Assembly: GCF_001027745.1 (NCBI RefSeq)
Contig: NZ_LECU01000001.1
Coordinates: 434,001-498,000 of the forward strand
Length of the DNA stretch: 64,000 bases
Origin: Pedobacter sp. BMA
GTDB lineage: Bacteria > Bacteroidota > Bacteroidia > Sphingobacteriales > Sphingobacteriaceae
Direction: 5' to 3'
Made by a program: the position numbers and the translations under genes. Positions within the stretch are counted from its first letter, which is position 1, and each line of letters starts with the position of its first letter. Below are positions 35,409-44,221 of the stretch, in pieces. The notes beneath the pieces were generated by a model. That model was not told the DNA's origin, did no database searches, and saw only the letters and a program-made list of their open reading frames with translations.

Positions 35409-37079
35409 TTAGTAGCCTGGATTTTGAACCAGGGTATTGTTGGTGGCGATGGCTGTACTCGGTATAGGAAAAATGCGTCGGTAAGTGTCGGCATTGGTTT
35501 TAGACAAACCGTAAGTATTTTCAAATTTACCAAACCGGATCATGTCATTACGGTGCCAGCATTCCCATGCAAATTCTTTTGAGCGTTCGTTGTATAATAC
35601 ATCGAGGGTTAGTGCGCCTAACACAGCAGATGTTGTTCTGTTGCTTCGAACGCTATTTACCAGACCTAAAGCAGTAGCGCCCAGGGTTGGTGTACCTCCC
35701 CTGAAAATGGCTTCAGCTTTCATCAATACAATATCTGAATACCTGAACAAAGGCATATCATTATTCTGATTACGGTTAGTGGTATTGGTATAATCAGCTA
35801 TGAATTTAATGTTACGATAGCCAGTGTTCCAGGCAATTTCATCCTTACCTAAATCATAGGAAGATGCGCCTAAGCGCGAACTTGATAATGGAGTAAGATT
35901 TAACTGGTAAGTATAACTTCCTGCCGGTGTACCGCCTGTGTAAAACTGATCATAGCCTAAGTTTGTGGTATTCACCATAATCGGATTTCCATCCTGCCAG
36001 TATTGCAATCCGGTAAGCCATTGTTTATTCCTGATATCGTTTGCATCGTTAAAGTTGGCATAAAATTCAGTTGTTGTCATTCTTGGTCCGCTGGGCTTGT
36101 TATTAACCAGGCCGCCACCACTGCTCTGGTTCATTACGGGATTGGTGAATGAGCCCGGTGTTGATCCTGAATAGAGGTAACGGATACCAAGGTTCCGGTT
36201 TAAATCGTAACGGGCCATAAACATATTTCCGATGGAGGTAGATGCATCGAAGGGTATGGCAAAAATGAATTCCTTTTGTGACGGTCCATTGGTAGGGTAA
36301 AACATTTGCAGATAAGTTGACAAAGGTTCAACGCTGTATAAGCCTGAACTGATGACCTGATCACAAGCGGCGATACAATCATCGTAACGTGGAGTACCGG
36401 TATATACCGCAGCATTCAGGTACATCTTAGCCAGAATGGAATAAGCCAGATATTTTGTCGGCAAGCCATAAGTTGCGATACCGGAAGTGCCTTTCAAATA
36501 TAGAATAGCCGCTTTAAGTTCGCTTTCTACAAAATTGAAAACGGTAGCGCGTGGTGAATTGGTTTTTAATGCTGTTGAGCCGTAAAGTGTATCCAGAGGT
36601 ACATTTCCATATAAATCCATCATCATGAAATATGCCAGCGAACGCATGGTTTTCAGTTCGGCAAGGTTGGTGTTTTTCGCCTCGCCAGCCGGAGCGGATT
36701 GCCTGATGATTGAAATGGTTTGATTAGCGGTACCGATGATATTGGTGAGGTACGACCAGCCTGCTGCCACCCATGCATTGTCTTTAGTCCAGGTATGGCG
36801 GTGCAGTTCGAGATACTTATTCCCATCAATCCAGTCGGAAGCAAAAATAGGCAATACCGATTCATCTGTAGATGAACTTTGCAAAAAGAAATAGGTTGTG
36901 GCGTAATCGCTCCGTAAATTAATGTATACCGCACCTGATGCAGAGGTTAACTGGGCAGCGGTTTGGGGGTAAGTTTCGGGGGTAAGTTCTGAAGAAATGG
37001 GTACCTCAAGCTTTTGGCATGAAGAGAATATCAATGCCCCGCTTAGTGCGCATAATATTCCAAATAATATCTTTTTCAT
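35409..37079 (-). CDS. RagB/SusD family outer-membrane nutrient-uptake lipoprotein
   Basis: This 556-residue surface glycan-binding lipoprotein has a lipobox F-S-S-C (Cys21), an N-terminal ELTPETYPQT stretch, TPR-like helices and the SusD C-terminal pattern LYNERSKEFAWECWHRNDMIRFGKFENTYG, ending in NTLVQNPGY. It is 18 nt downstream of its susC partner. A 14-bp-stem hairpin follows the gene before the enzyme genes of the operon. The ligand is unknown; the enzymes nearby suggest a glycan with alpha-mannose and alpha-glucosamine. Confidence 0.95.
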   Translation of the reverse strand: MKKILFGILCALSGALIFSSCQKLEVPISSELTPETYPQTAAQLTSASGAVYINLRSDYATTYFFLQSSSTDESVLPIFASDWIDGNKYLELHRHTWTKDNAWVAAGWSYLTNIIGTANQTISIIRQSAPAGEAKNTNLAELKTMRSLAYFMMMDLYGNVPLDTLYGSTALKTNSPRATVFNFVESELKAAILYLKGTSGIATYGLPTKYLAYSILAKMYLNAAVYTGTPRYDDCIAACDQVISSGLYSVEPLSTYLQMFYPTNGPSQKEFIFAIPFDASTSIGNMFMARYDLNRNLGIRYLYSGSTPGSFTNPVMNQSSGGGLVNNKPSGPRMTTTEFYANFNDANDIRNKQWLTGLQYWQDGNPIMVNTTNLGYDQFYTGGTPAGSYTYQLNLTPLSSSRLGASSYDLGKDEIAWNTGYRNIKFIADYTNTTNRNQNNDMPLFRYSDIVLMKAEAIFRGGTPTLGATALGLVNSVRSNRTTSAVLGALTLDVLYNERSKEFAWECWHRNDMIRFGKFENTYGLSKTNADTYRRIFPIPSTAIATNNTLVQNPGY

Positions 37080-37097
37080 GTTCTTAAAATTATTTTG

Positions 37098-40000
37098 TTA
37101 AAATGATGCGTTAAGGCCTAATAAGAAAGTGCGGGTTTTAGGGTAAAAATTGTTATAATCAATACCTGGCGCAACTCCTCCCTGGTTAATTTCCGGATCA
37201 ATTCCCTTATATCCGGTGATGGTAAACAGGTTGTTGGTGGAAACATACAGCCTTACATTGCTTACATTCTTAATCAGGTTTTTGAAGTTATAACCCAGTG
37301 TGGCATTATCCAGCCTGACGTATGAACCGCTTTCAATATACCGGTCAGAGTAGAATGAATTCCGGGTATCGCTTACTTTATCATCAGCGGCGCTGTTGAG
37401 GATGTTATTTACTGCTGCACCAGCGGTGTAAGATAAATCGGCTCGTGTGGCGTTAAAGATTTTATTGCCAAAGGTCCCCCTTAAAAAGATGTTTAACTCC
37501 AGCTCTTTATATTTGAATGTATTGCTCCAGCCCATCAGCACTTTTGGCTGTGCGCTGCCAAGGTAAAAGTAGTCAGTTCCGATGGCGGGTGTGGTAGTTG
37601 TGGATCCGTCTCTTTTATAGAAAAGTGAATTGCCGGCGGCGTCTTTTCCTGCATATTTAAGGGAGAAAAACTGACCTAGCGGGTAGCCTACTTTAAGAAT
37701 CTGCAAAGTGGCATTGGTTTGTCCCGGCCCCTCAGGATCTGAGTAGCGTACAGAATCTCCGTTTGAATATGGTCCTTTTAAGCTGGTAATTTTGTTTTTG
37801 TTGTAAGCCATATTAATGGTGGTAGACCAGCTAAAGTTTTTTGTAGCTACCGGCGAGCTGCTTAAGCTTACCTCGATACCTTTGTTGTTGATACTTCCAC
37901 CATTTGCCCAGATTGCGCCTCCAGGTACCAGAGAAGCCGATACACTATATTTGAATAACATATCTGTGGTATTTTTATCATAAACATCAACACTACCAGA
38001 AACCTTATTGTTGAAAAGACCGAAGTCGACACCTAAATTTTTGGTTGCTGTACGCTCCCATTTCAAATCAGGATTTGAACCCTGAATCGGGGCGTAAGCA
38101 GCAGCCTGTACCCCATTGTTATAGTAAGTACCGCTTATACCATAAATTAACTGACCGGTGTATGCTCCGATGCCCGAAGAGTTACCCGTAATACCATAAC
38201 TGGCACGGATTTTTAAATCGCTTACCACGGTTTGCCCTTTCATAAAATCTTCTTCACTCACTCTCCATGCTAAACCCACTGAAGGAAAATAACCCCACTG
38301 GTTGTTTTTACCAAATACTGAACTCCCGTCGCGTCTGATCGATCCTTGTAATAAATATTTGCTTTTATAATTATAGTTCACCCTGAAGAAGTCGGAAATC
38401 ATCTTGATTCTTCCATAGGTAAGGTCGTTACCTAGATTAATACGGTAAGAGGAAATGGCATAAGGATTTCCAAGTGCCAGGTTGGCAAAGCCAATGTAAT
38501 CTGTCGGGAAATTGGTACTTGAAGTCTGAAACCCGTCACCCACCACGTTATCCTGGTAAGTATAGCCCAATACTGCGTTGATGCTGTGGTCACCAATCTT
38601 CTTATCCCAGGTTAAAAAGGTTTCCAGTGTTTTTGTAGAGTTCTCATAATTGCTTCTCAATGCAGATCCGTTTGTTCCGAACAAGCTTCCGATGAGGGTG
38701 TGCGCTATGCCTATACCAGGATCAGGATTATTATAAAAGTTTGACGTTGGGTATTTACCAAAATAGCTGCTGTAAAATTCTCCGTGTGCGGCAGTGGTTT
38801 TCTGGTAAGATAAGTTTACGTTATACGTAAAACCAAATGGCAACTTTACTTCTGTATTAAATCCACCGAGCAGCACATTGTATTTGGTTTCATCCTGTGC
38901 ATTATCTGAAATGGCGATGGGATTGAAATACCCTGTGTTATTCAGGTTTTCAAAATAACTTCCATCGGCATTGTATATCGGTGAAACGGGTAAACGTTTA
39001 GCCGCCTGCAGCAAAACTATGTTTTGCAATGGCTCATTTATTGATTTGCTACTTGAATTGGATAGGTTTAAGCTAAATTTCACCTTATCGTTAAAAGCAT
39101 ATTGATCGATATTCAAACGGCCGATGATCCTTTCGAGTGAACTTTTTGACAGGATCCCTTCTTTATCGAAATAATTTAAGCTGGCACTGTAGTTACTGTG
39201 CTCTGCCCCGCCGCTAAAGGAAAGGTTATGGTTTTGTGAATATGCGGTAGAACGCTCGATGGCTTTCATCCAGTTTGTATTCTGGCCTTTGTCATCGTTT
39301 GGAGAAAAGGAAACTTTATTGGCGGTAAGATAACTTCTGAGTTGATCGGCATCCATTAAATCAAGCTGGCTGCTCACTTTTTCCGCAGCGGCATAACCGC
39401 TGTAGCTGAGTTGTGGTTTACCGGATTTACCTCTTTTAGTAGTCACCATGATTACCCCACTAGCTGCGCGGTTACCATAAATTGCCGTTGCAGCAGCATC
39501 TTTCAACACATCGATTGAGGCGATATCGGCTGGTGCGATTGCAGCAATATCGGCTCCTGGAATTCCATCAATCACATAGAAGGGCGCTCCAGGACTGTTT
39601 ACAGTGGATGCTCCACGCAAAATAACTGCTGCAGGCTTATTCGGATCGCCGCTGGCACTGATATTTACACCGGCAACTTTTCCCTGCAATAACTGACCCA
39701 CATCAGAAATGGCACCTTTATTCAGTTCTTCGGGTTTTATAGTGGTAATGGCACTCGACAACGTTTTACGGGAGCTTTTTCCATAACCTACAACCACTAC
39801 ATCGGTAAGCGAAGCAGTAGCTTCAGCAATGGTTACCTTATAGTTAGAAGAGGCGCCTACGCTGATTTCTTTTGTTTCAAAGCCCATGAAAGTGAAAACA
39901 AGTTTATCACCTGTTTTTGCCGCGATGCTAAAAGCACCTTTATCACCCGTAATTGTTGCTTTGCTGGTTCCTTTTACCGATACAGAGGCACCGATAATGG

Positions 40001-40136
40001 GGGCCCCGGAAGCCTCAACTAAGTTTCCGGTGATTTTCCGTTCAGTTTGCGCAAAGGCGATATTGAACGATTGGCTGATCAATAGAAAGAGCAAAATAAT
40101 GCAGCCAGTATTTAAGCTTTTTAATTTTGATTTCAT
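37098..40136 (-). CDS. SusC/RagA family TonB-linked outer-membrane transporter
   Basis: This 1012-residue TonB-dependent importer has a signal peptide ending near IAFAQ (residue 30), a carboxypeptidase-D-regulatory-like domain (about 34-110), the motif DVVVVGYGKSSRKTLS, a plug domain (GKVAGVNISASGD, PFYVIDGIPG, SIDVLKDAAATAIYGNRAASGVIMVTTKRG) and a C-terminal beta-barrel ending in LNASF. It lacks an STN domain, so it is not expected to signal through an ECF sigma/anti-sigma pair. It stands between the inositol oxygenase gene (65 nt upstream) and susD (18 nt downstream). Control by the divergent LacI-type protein is the likely mode. Confidence 0.96.
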   Translation of the reverse strand: MKSKLKSLNTGCIILLFLLISQSFNIAFAQTERKITGNLVEASGAPIIGASVSVKGTSKATITGDKGAFSIAAKTGDKLVFTFMGFETKEISVGASSNYKVTIAEATASLTDVVVVGYGKSSRKTLSSAITTIKPEELNKGAISDVGQLLQGKVAGVNISASGDPNKPAAVILRGASTVNSPGAPFYVIDGIPGADIAAIAPADIASIDVLKDAAATAIYGNRAASGVIMVTTKRGKSGKPQLSYSGYAAAEKVSSQLDLMDADQLRSYLTANKVSFSPNDDKGQNTNWMKAIERSTAYSQNHNLSFSGGAEHSNYSASLNYFDKEGILSKSSLERIIGRLNIDQYAFNDKVKFSLNLSNSSSKSINEPLQNIVLLQAAKRLPVSPIYNADGSYFENLNNTGYFNPIAISDNAQDETKYNVLLGGFNTEVKLPFGFTYNVNLSYQKTTAAHGEFYSSYFGKYPTSNFYNNPDPGIGIAHTLIGSLFGTNGSALRSNYENSTKTLETFLTWDKKIGDHSINAVLGYTYQDNVVGDGFQTSSTNFPTDYIGFANLALGNPYAISSYRINLGNDLTYGRIKMISDFFRVNYNYKSKYLLQGSIRRDGSSVFGKNNQWGYFPSVGLAWRVSEEDFMKGQTVVSDLKIRASYGITGNSSGIGAYTGQLIYGISGTYYNNGVQAAAYAPIQGSNPDLKWERTATKNLGVDFGLFNNKVSGSVDVYDKNTTDMLFKYSVSASLVPGGAIWANGGSINNKGIEVSLSSSPVATKNFSWSTTINMAYNKNKITSLKGPYSNGDSVRYSDPEGPGQTNATLQILKVGYPLGQFFSLKYAGKDAAGNSLFYKRDGSTTTTPAIGTDYFYLGSAQPKVLMGWSNTFKYKELELNIFLRGTFGNKIFNATRADLSYTAGAAVNNILNSAADDKVSDTRNSFYSDRYIESGSYVRLDNATLGYNFKNLIKNVSNVRLYVSTNNLFTITGYKGIDPEINQGGVAPGIDYNNFYPKTRTFLLGLNASF

Positions 40137-40201
40137 GATTCGTGTAGCATTTGGTTCATAATTGGTTAGTTTAATTTGGTTATAAGGATATTTGTTATTG
40201 A

Positions 40202-41089
40202 TTAGAACTTTATGTTTACCGGCAGGTATTTGGCTACCAGCGCCTGATAATAGGGTTTTAATTCTTCCCAGCTTTTCTGATTTGGGTTTTTCGAGTAAAG
40301 ATCGTAAGGGTTAAACAACCTTACCCATTTAAACATTTCGTGGTCCTTCTCACTCATCAAATGATCGTAAGCATTCTCTCTGTGTTGGGCATAAAAGGAA
40401 TGGTAACGCAACATGTAAAGCCCCCCTTCCGGTATATAGGGTTTCATCATGTGATACACATATTCATCGTGGCCCCACGACATATGCACATGATCCAATC
40501 CGCAGTTTTGCGTATATACCCCCAGCTTAGTCTGGTATTCTGGTTTATGATAATCAGGATTATTGGCAAAAAACTCTGAGTAAACAATTTTATCTGAATA
40601 GGCACATCCAACCGGGAAAGTATCACCAACTACAGCCCACTGTGGTTCACCATACAGGCAAAGCACTTTACCCATATCATGGATCAGCCCCACCAATACC
40701 ATCCAATCCGGGTGACCGTCATTGCGGATGGCTTCGGATGTTTGAAGTAAATGTTGCATCTGGTCGAGGTCGGTGTCGGGATCTGAATCATCTACCAGCT
40801 GATTGAGAAAATCGAAAGCACTCCATATCGGCATCTCCTCTTTATCGAACTTCAGGTAATCTGCTTTTTTCTGCTGAACGAAGTCGTAGGTCTGATAGGT
40901 ATGATTGAGTCTGTAAAACTCCTTTACCCCATCTTTTTCGGTTTCCTCGTAATTCCGGAACTGTTCCTCTTTTTTATCGGTATTGATGGTTGTTGGATCG
41001 GGATAACGGACTAATAAATCCTCCTCCCACTGATCGAGATTTTTCATAGGGTTTTCATTTTCCTTTGAAATCAGGTTTTCGTTTCTCAT
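40202..41089 (-). CDS. myo-inositol oxygenase, eukaryote-like
   Basis: This enzyme cleaves the ring of myo-inositol with oxygen to give D-glucuronate, using a di-iron centre in an HD-type fold. The 295-residue protein aligns over nearly its whole length with the animal enzyme: EPQWAVVGDTFPVGC, MSWGHDEY, RYHSFYAQH and FNPYDLYSK. All six iron ligands can be placed: His113, His137, Asp138, His207, His230 and Asp263, with the same spacing as in the human protein to within a few residues. No signal peptide is present, so it acts in the cytoplasm. It is the first gene of the operon, 65 nt before susC. An internal ATG at residue 15 (MKNLDQWEEDL) is an alternative start. Confidence 0.95.
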   Translation of the reverse strand: MRNENLISKENENPMKNLDQWEEDLLVRYPDPTTINTDKKEEQFRNYEETEKDGVKEFYRLNHTYQTYDFVQQKKADYLKFDKEEMPIWSAFDFLNQLVDDSDPDTDLDQMQHLLQTSEAIRNDGHPDWMVLVGLIHDMGKVLCLYGEPQWAVVGDTFPVGCAYSDKIVYSEFFANNPDYHKPEYQTKLGVYTQNCGLDHVHMSWGHDEYVYHMMKPYIPEGGLYMLRYHSFYAQHRENAYDHLMSEKDHEMFKWVRLFNPYDLYSKNPNQKSWEELKPYYQALVAKYLPVNIKF

Positions 41090-41424
41090 AATACTAGAAA
41101 TGATTTGGTTAAAAAATATTTCTTTGGTTAGCTAAAATTGAGAGTTTGAAAACGTAAAGCATTATATTTTGGCAACTATATTTACTTAAACGATTACGTA
41201 AATTTTAAAAAATAGATTACTAATTACTGAAAATCAATAAATTATATATTTGTTTAGAATGATTCAAGGTTGTAAACATCCTGCTCAATCACATGTTAAA
41301 AAGATGCTATTGTAACAATTATTTTATATTTTCGTAATAGCAGAGTCTATCATGAATAAGCCAATGTCTGGTGTTTTCGGGATATTGAAGCAGAATTAAA
41401 GACTAACAAACTAAGAATTATAAA
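41090..41424. promoter_or_regulatory. 335-bp divergent regulatory region, inositol oxygenase operon / LacI gene
   Basis: This AT-rich region holds a 13-bp site AACGATTACGTAA (41189-41201) repeated before the symporter gene, and a partial site GAAAACGTAAAG (41148-41159). It also has a TATATTTG box (41245-41252) oriented toward the LacI-type gene that fits the Bacteroidota -7 element. No gene or RNA was recognised. Confidence 0.6.
41189..41201. promoter_or_regulatory. candidate LacI-type operator 1
   Basis: AACGATTACGTAA differs at one base from AACGTTTACGTAA upstream of the symporter gene. The central CG with A/T-rich flanks is usual for LacI/PurR-family operators. It lies about 100 nt upstream of the inositol oxygenase ATG, a position suited to control the whole operon. 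Confidence 0.55.
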
Positions 41425-42432
41425 ATGTCGGGGGAAGTTAATATTAAAAGACTTGCGCAGGAGCTGAACATCTCTATTGCAACGGTTTCTAAGGCGCTAA
41501 ATGATAGTTACGAAATCAGTTTAAAAACCAAAACCCGTGTATGGACACTGGCGAAAGCACTTAACTATACCCCAAATCCTGCAGCCAGCAATTTAAGGAG
41601 CAATAAAACCAAAACCATCGCTGTAATTATTCCATGTGTGGCCAATAACTTTTTTTCGCTCGCCATTAAAGGTATTGAAGAAATAGCCCGGCAATATGGC
41701 TACCATGTACTCATCTATCAAACGCATGAAGATACGGAAATGGAAAAATCATTTACCAACAGCTTGCTGAATGGAAGAGTAGATGGCATACTGACCTCCG
41801 TTTCGAGCAATGAATACAATGATGAGTATTACCGGGAGCTGGTAAAGAAAATACCTGTGGTGCTCTTCGACCGTGTATATGAAAGCCTGGATACCTTCAA
41901 GGTGACTACCGATGACTATCAAATATCGTTTGAAGCAACAACGCACTTGATTCAATGTGGTTGTAAGAAAATTGCTTACCTGTATGGGCTGGATCAATTG
42001 CCTGCCGGAAGGGCAAGGTTTATGGGATATACTGACGCACTGCATGCGAACGGACTTGAACCGAGAGAAGAACTTATTGTAAAATACCAACCCGAAGAGG
42101 AAGTAAACCTAAAGCAGATCAAACAGCTTTTTCAAGATCAGCAACCTGATGCACTCTTTTCTTCAATTGAAGAATTTATCATTCCTGCGTACTCGGCTTG
42201 CATTGATCTGAAACTAAATATCCCTGAAGATGTAAAAATTTTAAGCTTCTCCAATATGAGCTCGGCCCGGTTACTCCATCCTTCGCTTACCACCATCACG
42301 CAACCCGCATTTGAAATCGGGAATGAAGCTGCCAAATGTTTGTTTAAAATTTTAAATAAAAAAGGTATTGATGATGAGCGGGATGTAGTGCTAAAATCAG
42401 TGCTCATTAAACGGGCTTCTACAGGCTGTTAA
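41425..42432 (+). CDS. LacI-family transcriptional regulator
   Basis: This 335-residue DNA-binding regulator begins with a LacI helix-turn-helix (NIKRLAQELNISIATVSKALND, about 5-26) and hinge (LNYTPNPAASNLRSNKTKTIAVIIP). A periplasmic-binding-protein-like effector domain follows (about 62-330, with RVDGILTSVSS and TEVG-like ...RFMGYTDAL). The effector sugar is unknown. It is divergent from the inositol oxygenase/SusCD operon and upstream of the symporter and GH28 genes. Near-identical 13-bp sites occur before both transcription units, suggesting it controls the whole 29.6-45.6 kb locus. Confidence 0.95.
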   Translation: MSGEVNIKRLAQELNISIATVSKALNDSYEISLKTKTRVWTLAKALNYTPNPAASNLRSNKTKTIAVIIPCVANNFFSLAIKGIEEIARQYGYHVLIYQTHEDTEMEKSFTNSLLNGRVDGILTSVSSNEYNDEYYRELVKKIPVVLFDRVYESLDTFKVTTDDYQISFEATTHLIQCGCKKIAYLYGLDQLPAGRARFMGYTDALHANGLEPREELIVKYQPEEEVNLKQIKQLFQDQQPDALFSSIEEFIIPAYSACIDLKLNIPEDVKILSFSNMSSARLLHPSLTTITQPAFEIGNEAAKCLFKILNKKGIDDERDVVLKSVLIKRASTGC

Positions 42433-42460
42433 ACATCCAGGCATTTAGCCGCTACCCGAA

Positions 42461-42473
42461 AACGTTTACGTAA
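42461..42473. promoter_or_regulatory. candidate LacI-type operator 2
   Basis: AACGTTTACGTAA lies 75 nt upstream of the symporter ATG and 29 nt after the LacI-gene stop. It contains the palindrome AAACGTTT when extended one base left, and matches the site before the inositol oxygenase gene at 12 of 13 positions. Confidence 0.55.
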
Positions 42474-42547
42474 TTAAATAAGCTGCTAATTCTTTTAACT
42501 ATGGGATTTTTTCGGACTTTTAAAAGAACCAAATATAATTCCTTTCT

Positions 42548-44176
42548 ATGAACCATTTATCAGGGCTTGACTGTACTGTATTCTTTATTTATTTTATTAT
42601 CGTTTCAGCTTACGGTTATTGGGTTTACCGCAGCAAAAAACAACAGAAAACCGATACTAAAGACTATTTTCTGGCAGAAGGTTCTTTAACCTGGTGGGCT
42701 ATCGGTGCATCTATTATTGCTTCCAATATCTCTGCAGAACATTTTATCGGCATGTCGGGATCTGGTTTTGCTATGGGACTTGCAATTGCCAGTTATGAAT
42801 GGATGGCTGCCGCAACGCTGATTATTGTTGCGGTTTACTTCCTCCCCATCTACATCAAGAATCACATATACACCATGCCGCAGTTTTTATCAAGGCGGTA
42901 TAATAATACGGTAAGTACTTTAATGGCTGTATTCTGGTTATTGGTATATGTTTTTGTAAACCTCACCTCCATATTCTTTTTAGGTGCAGTGGCCATAGAA
43001 ACCATTACCGGAATCCCTTTTAGTACCTGCATCATTTTTCTCGCTATATTTTCTGCAATCATAACCCTTGGAGGAATGAAGGTGATTGGCTATACGGATG
43101 TGATACAGGTGGTTGTACTGGTTATTGGCGGATTAATTACCTGCTACATGGCGCTTAAACTGGTGTCGGAGAAACTACACACCCAAACGGTACTGGATGC
43201 TCTCCCCCTGCTCCGGACTGAAGCTTCTGATCATTTTCATATGATTTTTAATAAAGGCGACAAGTTTTACCATGAGTTACCGGGTATTGCGGTATTGGTT
43301 GGGGGACTTTGGATCAATAACCTGAATTATTGGGGATGTAACCAATACATTGTTCAGCGTGCCCTTGGGGCAGATTTGAAAACCGGCCGGAACGGATTGA
43401 TATTTGCAGCATTCTTAAAATTGCTCATCCCGGTGATGGTAGTGATTCCGGGTATTGCAGCATTTGTACTTTATCAAAGGGGGTATTTCCAGGCTGAAAT
43501 GCTGGACGCAGCCGGGGTTCTTAAGCCGGATCATGCCTATCCTGTGCTGATGAATCTGCTTCCCACGGGCATTAAAGGGATGGCCTTTGCAGCGCTTACC
43601 GCTGCTATTGTTGCATCGCTTGCCGGGAAATCAAATAGCATTGCCACTATTTTCACACTGGATATCTACAAAAAATACCTCAACCCTGCTGCATCAGAAC
43701 GGAAGCTGGTGAATGTAGGCAGATGGGCCGTAGTTGTGGCCTCACTCATTGCTATAGTAGTTGCTCCGGCCTTAAGGAGTTTTGATCAGGTATATCAGTT
43801 TATTTAGGAATATGTTGGCTTTATTTCACCGGGTGTATTTGCGATTTTCCTGCTCGGTTTCTTTTGGAAAAGAACCACTTCGAAAGCAGCCCTTTCCGCA
43901 GCTTTGCTCACCATCCCACTCTCTATACTCCTTAAATTTTTACCTGTATTAACCAATGGCTGGATTGAACCCATCCCCTTTCTGAACCGAATGTCGTGGG
44001 TTTTTGTGATTATCATTGTACTGATGGTGTTAATCACACTCGCAGATCCGAAAAGCAAAGACAATAAACAGGGACTCGAAATCGATAAAAGCATGTTTAA
44101 GGTTACCCCGGCATTTGCGGTGGCTTCAGTAATGATCTGTGGCATACTTGCCGCACTTTATACGGTTTTCTGGTAG
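42548..44176 (+). pseudogene. sodium/solute symporter (SSS family) interrupted by one in-frame amber codon
   Basis: The frame encodes a 542-residue sodium-coupled solute symporter of the SGLT type, related to glucose and myo-inositol carriers (TKDYFLAEGSLTWWAIGASIIASNISAEHFIGMSGSGFA near the N-terminus; WGCNQYIVQRALGADLKTGRNGLIFA in the middle). Codon 420 (43805-43807) is TAG, directly after VYQFI, and the same frame continues with EYVGFISPGVFAIFLLGFFWKR, a typical SSS segment, to a TAA at 44174-44176. The family normally has Gln here (QFIQEY.GFISPG), so one C-to-T change explains the stop. The truncated 419-residue product would lack the last three or so helices. It may be a recent nonsense mutation or a sequencing error. 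Confidence 0.9.
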
Positions 44177-44221
44177 ATTCATCAATTCATAACAACAAGT
44201 TTCATCATCAACACATTCAAC

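Noticed and set aside
35336..35533. 65-codon minus-strand frame at the susD 3' end
   Set aside because: It overlaps the end of susD in another frame and includes the intercistronic hairpin; it is a shadow.
42548..44176. TAG recoded as glutamine in this genome
   Set aside because: Several intact genes in the window end with TAG, so a general amber recoding is not credible; mutation or sequence error is simpler.
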